Source: Loxodes magnus (lineage: Eukaryota > Ciliophora > Karyorelictea > Loxodida > Loxodidae). Taken from it: DNA of 64,000 nucleotides. Position numbers and translations under genes: made by a program. The notes beneath the pieces were generated by a model. It did not search any database, was not told the origin of the DNA, and worked only from the letters and a program-made list of their open reading frames with translations. Location: positions 37,160-101,159 of the forward strand of contig CAMPDV010001540.1 of the NCBI GenBank assembly GCA_946699065.1. Reading direction: 5' to 3'. Shown here in pieces: positions 24,800-37,739 of this stretch. The first letter of the stretch is position 1. Each line of letters opens with the position of its first letter.

Positions 24800-27700
24800 C
24801 TGATTATTACTAAGAATAAAATTTAGGAGAGTTGGGATTAATAATGTCAAAGAATTTAGTTAAGCTAAAGAAATTAAGATCAGGTAGAAGCTTAGCATTA
24901 ATACTGCTAATTTCATTTTATTAAATAGACAATTGTAAAATAATTAGATATATCTATTTATTAATTTCATTTATAACTACTTATTTTATAATTATATCCC
25001 TTAAGCTACTCTTTCTCAATCGTTTAATGCTTTATAATTCTAAGATTACTTAAAATTTTATTTTATAGCAATCTTTTTAGTAAAAAGTATCATAAGTGTT
25101 TTCTTTTTTCGTTATCATTTTCTTATTTTTATTTTTATTTTTATCTTTAATTTTATTTTTCGAAAAGAGTAGAATAATATTTTTTGGGTTGCATAGAAAT
25201 CACTGAAAAAACTTTAAAATATCCACTGATTTAATTTTCAGGTATTGATTTAATTAAAAAAAATAAAGAAACAAATTATATAAAAGGTAGAAAATTCTTT
25301 ATTTGAATGCAGGTAGCATAGTATTTCTTTAATTATTTCTTAATTTATCTTTTAGATTTTAATTGTATTATCCATATGTTTTATTTCTATTTATTTTATC
25401 CTAGTCCTTGATTTGTCTTATGACTTAAAAATTTATTTTGTTTAAACCTCATATAAAGATTGGATTATTTTTTGATGGATTTATAGTTAACTTTCAAGTT
25501 AAATTATATCTGAGATATTTAAACTGAAATAATTTATTCACCATAGAAACTATTTTTGCTTGCTTTATTTTCTTCTAACAATAATAAAACTATTTTTAAA
25601 GGTAGTTAATAACCGAAAAAATGAAGCATTAAATAAGTATGAAATATACAATTTAAAGAGGAAAAGATAGTGTTTAAACACATTATGATGAAGTAGAAGA
25701 TAAATAAAATACTTTAAAGTTGGTTTTTTATATTCTTTAGACAGATATCTAATATAGCTATTAGAGATTATTATCAAGCTTTTAAATACCAAGAATAGAT
25801 TAATTATTAATAGCTAAAAAATCTTAATATTTAAAAATTTAAAAATCAAAGTTTGAAGCTATTATGATATATAAAATAAGTATTCTTTTTAATTATAATT
25901 CTAAAAGTCTGGAAACAACTTTATCTTGAGAGTAAAATTTAGATATCTTATGTGAAGTTTAGAAAGGGAGTTTATTTTTAAAGAGTATAGCGTAATTAAA
26001 AAATGAAAAGTATTAAATATCATCATAGGAAGTTTAAAAATAATTTCACATATGAAATTAATTAATCTATTGTCTTTTAATCTAACTGAATAAAGAAGAA
26101 AAATTTTAGTTTTAAAAAAGAAAATAAAAAATCTATCAATTTGTAAGAAAATTAATTTTAAGACATCTCAAAATAACTTAAATAGAGCAAACAAGTGCAA
26201 AAGTTAAATCATGCTAAATTTATTATAATTTTTTTCATCATGAAGATTTTGGTAGAAAGAACTATCTTAAATCTTCTCAACTCTGAACAATTTCAAAATT
26301 ATTAATTAATTTCAAAAGAACTCCTAAAAATAAATAGCATTAAATCTTGATTACAGCATTTTAAAGGTTTTGATTAAAAGCAAATTAAAATTAAAATCTA
26401 CATCTAAGTAATAATTTCTCATTTTATAAAGATAAATAATTATAACAATTATTTACGCAGAGATAGAAATAAAAGCAGTGTGTTGATTATAAGTTTTAAG
26501 CAAGCCTTTAATTAATAAATCATTTTTTAATATTTCAATATAGGTTTTATCATAATTTTTATGAATAAAGTAAATTAGAACTAGTTTACTACGAATAATT
26601 AAAGCTTATTAACTCAATGCATATATCTTAACATCAACTTGTAAATGCATCTATTTTTAATAATCTCATCATTAAATTCTAAAATTAAAAGAAAGCGTAA
26701 AAAATATTTTTATTCAGTCTTAATTATATGCTAAAAATACCATTTTCTTTATTGATATTTGATTTAAATATTGGAGTGCTATTATTAAAATTTATAATGC
26801 TAATATTAAATAATAGCTATTTAAGTGAGATTACTTCAATGTGACAAAAACAATTGTTATATTCTTTAGATTTATAACTTTCCTATTTAATTTAATTTGA
26901 ATAAATTCATTTATCTTTTATTATAAAAATATAAAGAATTCTGATTTTAGGTATCTTTATTATAAAATCTATTTTCTTATTAAATCTGACTTAATTATTT
27001 AAATGATACAAATTACTTTTTTTATTTTTTTTTATTTTAAGATAAAAAAATTTAAAAGACTGAATTTATCATTCTTTCAAAATATTTGATTTTAATTCTT
27101 AAAATTTTGGAAAGCTTTTATTCTCTTTAATTTCAATAAATTATTTATTTATTTTCATTCATCTATATAAATATTTAGCAACAAATTTGAGTTTAAAAAA
27201 TATTCCAACTTAAATTATTTTTTAATCCCAATTAAGAAATAAAATGTAGCCTTTCAGCTTAATATTAGGATTTTTATGATTTTACTCCTTTTCTGAGACT
27301 CTTTGGCATTCAATTTGTATTACTTCGACTTTATTTTTTTTATAATTTGTTTCGCTTATTCTTTAATCTTTGCTCATTTTAGAAATAATTACTTAAAATC
27401 TTCTTCATTCTCATATTATTAATAGATTTAATTTTGCTAAATCATTCTTAAAATAAAATTAATTGTCTGTGTTTTTTTATATACTAGCCCATGCTTTTTA
27501 ATATTATTTAAAAAGAAAAAGTAGCATAAGTTTAGATTAAACTAAGTTCTTTCTATCTAAATATTAATTTTTTTAATTATTATATTTTTGGAGCAATATA
27601 TCTATCTATCCTAGCTCTTTATAATTAAGGAATAATTTTAGTTATAAAGCATTATTATATCTTTATAAACATTTAATAAGCTTACCTTATCTAGTTTTAG

Positions 27701-28039
27701 TCTTAATATTACAGATAAGCTAATTTATTTATTTTTATCTTAAATTATACCTCCATCAATTTAGTTAATTTTCCTACCTAAACTTACAGATAAACAAAAA
27801 GAGCTATAATTATTCATTATAGTTGGTTAAGTAATTTATTAAATAAAGTTAGATAATTACTTTAGCATTAAAATGTATGCATTAGCAAGAATAAAGAAAG
27901 GAAAGCGATCGATTAAGATTGTTAGTCGATAAAGCAAATATCTAATTATATTAATAAATATGCTTCAATTAGATATTTTGAAAAGCAATGCAATCTATTT
28001 GTCTGTAGAAGATTAGAACAAGATAGCTATATTTATATT
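24800..28039. other. A+T-rich stretch without recognisable genes
   Basis: No domain, RNA gene or repeat family was recognised. The standard-code frame at 25565-25792 (minus) is low-complexity and unsupported. Confidence 0.5.
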
Positions 28040-28583
28040 TTAATTAATAAATTAATAAATTAATAAATTAATAAATTAATAAATTAATAAATTAATAAAT
28101 TAATAAATTAATAAATTAATAAATTAATAAATTAATAAATTAATAAATTAATAAATTAATAAATTAATAAATTAATAAATTAATAAATTAATAAATTAAT
28201 AAATTAATAAATTAATAAATTAATAAATTAATAAATTAATAAATTAATAAATTAATAAATTAATAAATTAATAAATTAATAAATTAATAAATTAATAAAT
28301 TAATAAATTAATAAATTAATAAATTAATAAATTAATAAATTAATAAATTAATAAATTAATAAATTAATAAATTAATAAATTAATAAATTAATAAATTAAT
28401 AAATTAATAAATTAATAAATTAATAAATTAATAAATTAATAAATTAATAAATTAATAAATTAATAAATTAATAAATTAATAAATTAATAAATTAATAAAT
28501 TAATAAATTAATAAATTAATAAATTAATAAATTAATAAATTAATAAATTAATAAATTAATAAATTAATAAATTAATAAATTAA
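28040..28583. repeat. 8-bp satellite (AAATTAAT)n, about 68 copies
   Basis: About 544 bp of the unit AAATTAAT with no substitution or length change that I could find by eye. The array begins after TATATTTT and ends at AACTTTAAAA. Perfect homogeneity implies recent expansion or strong homogenisation. Units of this kind can slip easily, so the true length may differ from the assembled length. Confidence 0.95.
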
Positions 28584-30230
28584 CTTTAAAATACATCATT
28601 CTTCATATTCTTAAAAAAGAGTATACTAGAAATTATTTTAGATATATAAAGGTATGATTGAAAGAAAATACATTTCTATAACTAATCTTCATTTATTAAT
28701 AATCTTAGTGCTTCAACTCATTGTTTCAGAGAACTTTAACTAGAATTTAACTTTAATTGCTTTTAATTAGGGAATTCATAAAAAATAGTTCTTAATTTAA
28801 ATAAAAGAGTTCTAGTTAAGTTATTTTGAAAAATATACTCCAATCAATATATCTTTAAAACAGGGTTAGTAGGTATAGTGAAAAAAAAGTTAAATTTTAT
28901 TTTTAGTTAAAAAATAGATTTTTCTCTTATTCTGTCAATTCCTTTTTTCTGAACTTTATTGGGCACTCTTTTCCAAGAAATTGTTTGCTAATTATTTATA
29001 AACTCTTAAATTCTAATTTATTTACTTTTAAATATACTCCAATTAGGTAATTTGAAAAAAAATAGAATCTATTTTATTGATGAAGTGTAAAATTTAGAAG
29101 AACTAGGTAAATTTTATAAAACTAATAGCAGTTTTAATAACTTTAAAATAAAAAATTCTAAAGATTTCTAAGTTAGTTCATACTGAATATTATTAAAGAT
29201 AAATAAAATTATAGTGGAAAGAAAAATAAATAAATGTAATTATAATTTTTGATTATTATTAACTATTTAAAAAATAGAATTTCTTTATTAATAATCTTAA
29301 AGCTTTTCTCATTATATCTTAAATTTTATTTAAAATTTAGCTTTAAAATTTTAAATAAATGCTCTAAGTAAAGAGTTCAAAAAAAAGGTTCTAATCATTT
29401 TTTTTTCTAAATCATGCTTATGAGATAAAATAGGATAAATAATGTTTATTTTTATATAAGTATTTTTTCTTGATTTTATTATATTTTGCTTGATTTAGAA
29501 ATTTTATAATACCAACATTTATGAACTCATCCAATTCTATTTTACTCAGTTAAAAATGTCAGGATATATTAAATAAATTAATTGACATTTTATAAATACT
29601 TAAGCTAATTTAATTTTCAGATAATAATTAACTTAATATTTTTTTACATTCTTTTCTGATTGTAAGAATATCAAGTTCATTATTTTTAAATCATTATGTC
29701 TCATCATTTTTCTCTTTTAAAAAGGACAGAATCGAACTACAGAAAATAGGAAATTAATGAATGAAATAAAAAAGTATATGATAAGATTTAATTTGAATTA
29801 AGTAATTAATTAGATAAATTTAGAAGTTTTACTATAAATTTATATTATATTTAATAAAATTCTAACTTCTAAAAATATCTTAATGATAGTAAAAATATAA
29901 CAGAAAAAAGTTAAAAGTAAAACCTGCTTCGTTTTTTAATTATAAGATCAGGAAAAAACAGAAATTTTTTAAAATTTCGAAAAAGAAAAACTTGAATACG
30001 ATAAGAATTTTTTATTTCGAAAAATTTATAGTTTATAAAGTAATAAAATTCAATTAGTATTAAAATTAGCAAAAAAAAATTTTTTTGAAAAGTAAGTAAT
30101 TAATTAATCTGAGAAAAATAAAAAAATAAAAGTAGTAAAGGAGAAAGTAACTAAATAAATTATTATATTTTTTAATAGAAAACTGTTAAAAAATTTTAAA
30201 TATATATTATATTTAATAAAATTATAAATA
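28584..30230. other. A+T-rich stretch without recognisable genes
   Basis: No supported gene. The right edge is where LINE endonuclease-like coding (minus strand) fades out near 30235. Confidence 0.5.
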
Positions 30231-30234
30231 ATTT

Positions 30235-31387
30235 TTCTTCTTTTATATCTTATTTTCTATTTTTGCACATTATTTCTACCATATTATGTAAGATTAAAAT
30301 CTCCTATTAGTATAAATTCTTTATCTTTTGTAACTCTAAGGATAAATATTAAATTTTAATATGATTATTCTTTAAAAGACATAAGATTTAAATCTGTTTA
30401 TATATAGTATGATGCAAATTATATGCTATTAACTTTAATAAGAAATTTATTATTTCCCCAATATCAAATTAATTTTAGTCAGAGTCCAGTTCATCTTTAG
30501 CCATTAAACTTACTTCACTATTTTTTATATTTTCAATAATATTTTTATAGTAAGTTCTGTATCCTTGAGATTATATTGGAATGAAGACTTAATGTTTAAT
30601 GTTTCATTAGTAGAAATTATATCAACTTTTTGTTGCCGAGTAATTTGTTAAATACTTAATTATTTAGCAAAATTGAATTGATACTGCATTAGCTAATTTT
30701 AATGAATTTGATTTGTTCATTCTTTATTTTTTGGTTCGAATATATAAAAATATTTTTATACATTTTAAATTTAAGTTTAAAGTAAGTTTGGAATTTATCG
30801 TATTGTATTTCTAAAGCATATTATACGAATAAAATTAACGAATATTATTCTATTTATAATTATCTATCATTTAAATTGATACTAAATTTTCATCAACATA
30901 TAACAAGATTTAATCTACAAGAAAAACTACTAATCTTTTTCTATTGTTGTGAAAAAATTCCTTTTACCATTTATTTGATCATAAGTATCGAATAAATTTT
31001 TAATTTTTAAATTATACTTTTTTAGTAATTCTTCACTATCAATATTTACAGTTAAATCTACGTTTGCTGGTTATGAAATCTTTAATTCATTTATGTTTCT
31101 TTTCAATTTTTCATGTCAATTTTAACTAATATAATTTAATTTGTAGCTTATCATTGTTGGTAATAAAATCTGATGTATCTCGATTTACTTTATTTTTAAT
31201 CATATAATTCACTTAATTAAATAGTCTAACTAGCTTAATTTTATTTTTAATATTTGAAATTTGAATGAGCCATGTCTTCTTTCTTTGTTTGTAAAGTTCA
31301 GATACACTTGCCTAAACATCAAGTTCACATTCATTTTCGCGCTCATAATCTTGTATCAATTAAGAATACGGAATATTCAAACCACTA
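30235..31387 (-). mobile_element. LINE ORF2, N-terminal region with AP-endonuclease domain
   Basis: The minus strand encodes an about 170-codon charged leader (DYERENECELDV near 31340; VDLTVNIDSEELLKKY near 31040). Apurinic-endonuclease blocks follow in order: a motif-I-like block LKLANAVSIQF at about 30700, VDIISTNETLN at 30600-30626 (usual VDIIxLNETHL) and EFILIGDFNLT at about 30290-30322 (usual VxxGDFN). The RT domain expected next is missing; coding ends at A+T-rich DNA near 30235. A CCHC retroposon is inserted at 31388-31402, immediately upstream in the sense direction. Several breaks are present. APE plus RT is the arrangement of REP-type germline LINEs described in Tetrahymena. Confidence 0.68.
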
Positions 31388-31402
31388 TGTACTTCTAGCA
31401 TT
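31388..31402. repeat. Target-site duplication, left copy (15 bp)
   Basis: TGTACTTCTAGCATT is identical to 32351-32365. The pair brackets the CCHC retroposon copy A. Confidence 0.9.
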
Positions 31403-32350
31403 ATAATAATAATAGGATAAATTAAGTTTAGAAATTATTGAGGATTTTCACCTCTTCATGCTGTACACCAGATTGCTCCGGCGTTAAAAATGAAATTTTA
31501 AAGGTCTCTCTTCCTCTCTCCTTCCACTGCTCATGTCATTTCCAATTCTATCTTTATTTCTAATCAGATTTTCTCTTGTAGATGAAACTTAATTCATTTA
31601 AGTATAATCTCTCTCTGATTTGTCTCTATTTCATTTGTTCTTTCTTCCTCTGCTGAGCTTGTATTATTCTTTATTTATTCCAATACTACGTCTTAAAATT
31701 TTGGAATTTCATGCAGCGTCTTCACAAGTGTTTTGTCGAATTGCAGTAGTAACAATTCTTCACTACTTTTTGTAGTTTAACCCTAGTCTTCATGTTGGTC
31801 TCTTCAATCATCATTGGATCTCCCCTTTGTTCATCTAGCTTCTTTTCCAATTTTTCCAGTCTGTAACTCAGATCAGATTGTTTCTGAAGCTAATTTTGGG
31901 ATTAGTTTATCTGGTCTTAGGATATGCTTCAGAAAGCGCTTAGTTCTCTTTCTTAGGACATAAGTCTGGATTCTATTCCTTCCGCTAGGCTGAGTTGTTC
32001 CATAAGCTTCTCATTATCCTTCCTCAGTTTCCTAACCTCTTCCTGGAGGTTCATTACCAATTTGATAAGCTACTCCATGCTCATCTGGCCAGAAGAATTA
32101 AATTCTGACACCTCCTGGTGAAGAGCAAACTTCATCTGTTTTCTTGGCTTTTCCTCCGATGTAGGACTTATTATATGAGTTGCTTTCTAGGATTTCTTTT
32201 GCTCTTCATATCCAGTTTGAATTTCAGGTTGTTAAGATTAAGAAGAAGGTTAAGGTTAAGAAAAAGACGACTGGCCAAGATTGGATTCAGGTTTCCTCTC
32301 CAACTTTTTGGAGGTGGTGTAGAAACCTCTTTTGAATCCTTCCATTTTTT
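31403..32350 (-). mobile_element. CCHC retroposon copy A (948 bp), best-defined insertion
   Basis: Bounded by perfect 15-bp duplications. Read on the minus strand it starts with A7 running straight into ATGG at 32345, so the start codon lies within 8 nt of the element end. The frame from 32345 stays open for 138 codons: S/Q-rich (QSSFSQPQPSSQ), then a coiled coil (NLQEEVRKLRKDNEKLMEQ). Further coiled coil (YRLEKLEKKLDEQ) and a zinc knuckle (NCYYCNSTKHL, then RRC, near 31710-31755) follow in the same phase. After the coding part comes the hairpin GAGG-TGAAAAT-CCTC (31440-31454), then CTAAACTTAATT and a TTA-type microsatellite tail. GC is about 42% against about 20% in the flanks. Duplications plus tail mark target-primed (LINE-driven) insertion. 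There are only a few interruptions. No RT is encoded. Confidence 0.85.
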
Positions 32351-32365
32351 TGTACTTCTAGCATT
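32351..32365. repeat. Target-site duplication, right copy (15 bp)
   Basis: TGTACTTCTAGCATT, identical to 31388-31402. The host sequence reads continuously across the pair if the insert is removed. Confidence 0.9.
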
Positions 32366-32788
32366 TTAAATTAATTTTATCTTAACTTTATAATTCTTAA
32401 AAGGAAAGATCAAGTTATTATTTAGTAATTTCAGTTATAGTTCCACAATCATTCTTAATTAGTTACAGTTTAAACTAGCTAGTTAAAAGCTTCTTTAATA
32501 ATAGATTAGATACTGATATTTATCATTTCTACTTTTGATTAATTTTAATTTTAAAAGTTAACTTTACAAAATTTAACCTTTTAATACACTTTTATTATGT
32601 TAATTGTATATCTAAACACTAAATATAAGTTTAAATTTGTTTGTCTATACCTATTATTCCTGTTTAATCTTCTTCTTTGAATTTTTTCTAAAGTTCCAAT
32701 GATTTTCGTAGCAATTGTTTAACTACATTAAAAAAATTAATTAATTCTATAATGAAAAATTCTAAATGATTAATTATTTCTATTATCT
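32366..32788. other. A+T-rich host sequence upstream of the insertion
   Basis: Low-complexity A+T-rich sequence between the LINE target and repeat Y copy 2. It may be LINE leader. No gene is seen. Confidence 0.4.
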
Positions 32789-33018
32789 ATATAAATAAAT
32801 AATAAATAAATTTGATTATAGAGCTCGTAGCACTCTCATTGGTGCGCAGCTCTTTAAAAAAAAAATTTCATACTGACAAGAATGTTTGTTACTGATAAAA
32901 TTATCAGATACTGATAAACCTTGTTCAATACTGATATAATTTTAGAATACTCGTAATCTTTAATACTTGCTGGAGGTCCAAGGACATGGCAGGATTATGT
33001 CTCATTGCATCACCAAAG

Positions 33019-33066
33019 CAGAGGACGACATGTGTCAATTATGGGTACTTAAATTCCCCATCTCTG
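33019..33066. ncRNA. Candidate three-way-junction RNA motif, copy a
   Basis: The closing stem CAGAG/CTCTG (33019-33023, 33062-33066) encloses GACA/TGTC (33025-33034) and GGG/CCC hairpins. A copy with compensatory or compatible changes lies about 158 bp away. No named RNA family is recognised. The strand is uncertain. Confidence 0.45.
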
Positions 33067-33176
33067 ATGAAGCTCGCAATATTATTTCTTTTTAGTTCCA
33101 GAATTGAATTAAATTAAATTTAAATTACGCCAGTCCCGAAGGTCTAAGAATCTTATGTCTCGAGGCCAAACCAAAG

Positions 33177-33226
33177 CAGAGGAAGACATAAAGTCGATTA
33201 TGGGTACTTAACTTCCCCAACCTCTG
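33177..33226. ncRNA. Candidate three-way-junction RNA motif, copy b
   Basis: The closing stem CAGAGG/CCTCTG (33177-33182, 33221-33226) encloses GAC/GTC and GGG/CCC hairpins in the same order as copy a. The sequence between the stems has changed while pairing is kept, which supports RNA structure. Confidence 0.45.
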
Positions 33227-33289
33227 ATGAAGATGACCTTGTTGTTCACCTTCGAACAACTATGGCGGTTTTAAAAATTTACATAATAA

Positions 33290-36200
33290 ATATTTACTTT
33301 TTACAGAAAAAACTTAATTATTTTAAAGAAATATGAAATTACTTGCTCATAAATATTAAGTTACAATTTCTTAATAAAGTTCTTAACAAAAGCGTATTTT
33401 CTTAACTCTCTATAAATAAATCTATTCTTAATCTATTAACGTGATGTAGTCAAGCACCTATCCATGCTTATTCTTTTAGATTGCCGTTTCTTTAGTTTTT
33501 AATAAGAAAATTTGCTAAGAATAAAGCTTTCAATTTTGTTTCTCCTTCCATATTTTTTCCTAATTTTCTAAAATTAATTAAAAATGATGAGTTGTTTAAA
33601 ATGATAAAATGTTAGTAAAATAGGATTATGAAAAAACTAAAAAGAGGACAAAGAATATTAAAACTATAAAGATAAAATGTTTACTAAATAAGAAGATAAC
33701 TTGTTTAAAGTATCCAAAAGTTTAGAGATAATTGACAATCTTGAGATTAGCTTATTAAAATATGAAATAAACTTCGAACAACATGGAAGACTTTGATTAA
33801 AATTAAATATTCTCAAAAAGGCTTAAGAAGTTTTAATTAAATATCGAAATATAGTGTTTATTTCATTAATAAGTATTTTTGAATTTTTATAATTGCCCAG
33901 TTTAGCTAAAATTGATATTTGATACTTTGATTAAAATTTAATATCAAATTATTAAATAACTCATCATCTGTTACTACTAAATATCCAAATTTATAAAAGG
34001 ATGCAGTATAATTTTGGAAGCTATCCTTATTATATATACTAGTTTAGATCATTATAAAATTACTAAAATATAGCAATATTAATGATTTAATAAAATACTA
34101 TTTTTACTGTTAATATTTTAATTAAATGTATAATATTGTAATAATTATAAGAAAAGAAGAAATAATTATAATCCGCTTTTAGAAATATACTTTAATAATG
34201 TCTTTAAATATAACATATTTTGTTTTATTATAATCGAAATTTTTCGAATTATTCAAAGAAATAGAAATTAAATAAAACTTAAGAAGTAGAAACATATATA
34301 TATGAGAAGAAATCCAAAGCTCATTTTGTAAAAAAAAATTAACTGAGAAAAAACAAAGGAAAGAACTTCATAAACTTAAGCAATAAGTCGATAACCTATT
34401 GATATGTGAAACCACCACATGATCGAATGCAATTGCTTACAACGTTTCAAATATGTAATATAATTAAATCTAGATTAAAAACTATAATAAAATTTACAAA
34501 AGTTATTTAAAATAAGCATTTATTAGTTAATTAAAGAAATATTAGTTTATCAATTATTTTAGAATCTTATTTATAAAAAGATATACTAAAATATCACTTT
34601 AAAGAAAATGAATAAAAATTCATGCAACTTTTAAAAAAAAGAGTATTACATCAATAAATTTTAAAATTTATAAAATTAATTAAAAAAGCATAAAAACAAA
34701 TTTTAGATAAATTAAGTTTTAGTAGAAATAGAAATATGTATATAGATCTTTATCATAGAAAATAAATTAAAGAATAAAATCAATATTCAATATAGGATTA
34801 AAAAAAATATACTAATAGTTTATCTTAACAATTATTTTAATTAAAATTAAATAAATGCTTTATTTATAATCTCTCATTCCTTATTTAATTTCCTTAATAA
34901 ATATTGTTTTTTTTGAAGAAATAAATACTACTTTAAAGGAATATATTAAATAAATTTTAAATATTCAGATAGAAAAAGACTAGATGATAATGTTTGAATT
35001 TTTCTTATATAATTACATTAAAAAATGTTAAATATTCATTAATTTTAAATATTATATGATAGCATCATAATCTTACAAGTAATATCTATAGAGAAAATTA
35101 ACAAAACTATTTAATTTTTAATTTTGTCTCAATGTTGTTAAATATCCTTAATATTAGTTATTAGAACCTTAGAAATACTTTAGGTAATAATTTAAATATT
35201 TGAGGATTACGATGTGTATCGTTTAAAATATTCTAGTAATATTTCTCATTAATTCTCCTATTCTACCCTTTTTTAGATTTTTTTAAATAAAACATTAAGC
35301 AAATTTAGTGATACTAAATTCATTAAAATTGCACTATAAACATATAAAAAAGTTTATTTATATTTCTTAAGTAATATTAATAATTTATATTGATAAATTA
35401 AATAAAATTATAAATTTATTTTTGCTAAATAAAATAAAATTCCATAAATTCGAAAATTTTGAGCAAAATAGACATGAAGAACTCTTAAAATGCTATAAAA
35501 ATATGAACAGATACACTTTATCAAAGCTTTTTATATCTACAAATAATCCATTATATTTTAATTTTTATAAGCAACTCCTAATAAAAATAAAATAAATTAA
35601 AACTCTTATAATTAATTTTAAATAAATTTAATGGGATCTAAGAAATTTACTATTTTAATTACACTTGTCTAAATTCAAAAATATCAATTATTTAATATTA
35701 TTATTAAAAATTCTATATTAAAAATAGTCTTGCTTTTTAATTAAATTTCCAACCCAGATATGAGTTTAGAAGATTTATTTTTTTGCGTAGTATCTTCTAA
35801 TAAATTTCTATAAAATTACCCAAATAACCATTTATAATTGTTTAGATAGGCAATTTTCATATATTTTTTGACATTTTTTTTGAAATTTAGCTAAAAATAA
35901 TTACACAATTTTTTATTTTCTATTAGATTAGAAAAATGTACTCTATTTTTCTAATTGTAAAAGAAAAAATCATTACTACTTATTCATTATTGTTAACCAG
36001 TAATTTAAAAATTTTTAAATATTAAATTTATAAGGAAATTTAATGAAAAATTATTTTTTAACTTATCTTTTTACTTTTTTCATAATTAAACTCTTTGTTA
36101 ATTATATATCTTTAAATTAGGAATAACTAAAATTTAATTTAATTTATATTATTATTTCATTATTTACTATGGTTTAATTTTTCTATTTCTTATTAGATAA

Positions 36201-36980
36201 AATATTTAAATTTAGCTTAAATCTTGTTTAGAAAAATATTTTTTAGTATAACATATGTTGTTATGCTTTTAAGAGAGAATAAGCAAGAAAAAATTAAAGG
36301 AAAATAATAGAATAAATTCCTATATATGTAATAATAAATAAATAGGTTAAATATTACAATTTTTTATCAAAATAACAAATTTTAATTTTGAATAATAGCT
36401 TAATTTCTATTAATATTTATACTTTTCAGCAATAGATCAATTACATAATTTCTTCCTTACAGTAGTTAATTTTTCATCTAGTTTCTTGATGTAAAGTATC
36501 TTTATTTTTCATTACTATTGGAAGTAAAAGGAAAATTAGTAAAAATTTGTAGATTTTCAATTTTCTAAATTTTTTTAATTTTTTAGTTGTTAATTTAAAG
36601 ATAAACTTATTATATTATCAAAATAAAGTTAAATATGTCTTGCAAAATTATCTCTTTGCTGTAAATTGCTTTAATTTTTAATTCTAAGTTGTAAGTTGTT
36701 TTTTTAAAATATAAGTTTAATACATTTCAATATAAAGAAAAAAATCTTTCTTTCTAAAAATCTAACATTTTAATCAGATTTTTTTTATAAATAAAGAGGA
36801 TTTAAAAGCAACTTAATCTCTATGAGGATTCATATTTAAAGCACTTTATTTTTAATATTTTTCTATTGATTAGAAAGGATTAAAGATTTATTCATAAGAT
36901 TATTAAACTGCTTTATTATAAGCGGTTAGTTTTAAAAATTATTAAATAATCTTTAAGTCTTATAAAGAGTAAACAAATAA
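33290..36980. other. A+T-rich stretch without recognisable genes
   Basis: About 3.7 kb with no motif-bearing frame. The short less A+T-rich patch near 34380-34450 shows no gene. Confidence 0.5.
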
Positions 36981-36984
36981 ATTA

Positions 36985-37545
36985 ACGTGGATCCACTTTT
37001 TTTAGGTTCACCATGATTAATAAAAGAAACCATTTTCTTAAAATATCTAGTAATATTCTAGCTTCACCCGGTCTCTTTGTTCATATTTTCTTCTTTTCTC
37101 TGTTTTTCAAATAAAAATTGATTGCCTTCTTTCTCAATTTCTTGTGAATGAGTCAGAAGGCAGGAGCTAGAAGCGATTAGGGAATAAGCCAATATTTGTG
37201 TTAAATAACACAGTCAAGTTAAATTCTTCTAGATATAAATTATTTCTGATCTCACTATATATTTAGGTTTTTCCAATTCCCGACCAGATTAACGAGATGT
37301 AAATCTGAGACAATATTTTAGTTTTTTTTAGTCAGATTCTCGTATCGATAGAGAGAAATATCAAATAAATAAGGGTGATCACACGAAGGGTACTTTATTA
37401 TTTATTTTTGATGGCATCTATTACAATGATACTTGTAATTCAATCTAAATTGCATAAGATTATCTATCGATTTACTAGAGCCCAACATCCATTTTAAAAA
37501 TGAATATATAATAATAGATTCAATAATTTAAAATTTAATTATAAT
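36985..37545. repeat. Repeat X, copy 2
   Basis: Starts with GTGGATCCAC, T-rich spacer and GGTTCACC, then matches 17211-17480 and the ORF end at 17880-18010. The middle, including the tandem duplication of copy 1, is missing. The conserved LFIFDGIYYNDTCNSI frame is broken here. Confidence 0.65.
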
Positions 37546-37739
37546 TATTAGCAATAATTATGAATAAATAAATATTATTTTATAAATCATAAGTTTAATT
37601 AAATTTCCAAAAGTATATTGTTCAAATTTAAAAAATTTTATTCTGATATAAGAGAAAAAATTTTATAAAAAACGAAGGCAAAGCAAATATCAAAAAAGAA
37701 CGACACCATATATTTAATAATAATAATATTAAACTAAAT

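Larger units (their letters stand above)
32790..33275 (-). repeat. Structured repeat Y, copy 2
   Basis: In minus orientation a GC-rich head holds the hairpin GTTGTTC/GAACAAC (33240-33259), two tandem three-way-junction motifs (see 33019 and 33177), A+T-rich spacer, then a strong terminal hairpin AGAGCT-GC-GCAC/GTGC-AGCTCT (about 32818-32854). It ends TACGAGCTCTATAATC and an ATTT-type tail. The terminal block and tail match 12845-12900. No open frame of note is present, so it is likely a transcribed non-coding element. Confidence 0.6.

Noticed and set aside
32118-32369. Plus-strand standard-code ORF of 83 aa
   Set aside because: It lies antisense to the coiled-coil ORF of copy A, whose translation shows heptads and a zinc knuckle; the Leu/Arg-rich product is a shadow.
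33062-33076. CTGATGA string as hammerhead ribozyme core or C/D snoRNA box
   Set aside because: No GAAA box with flanking stems and no paired D box; the string is part of the three-way-junction closing stem.
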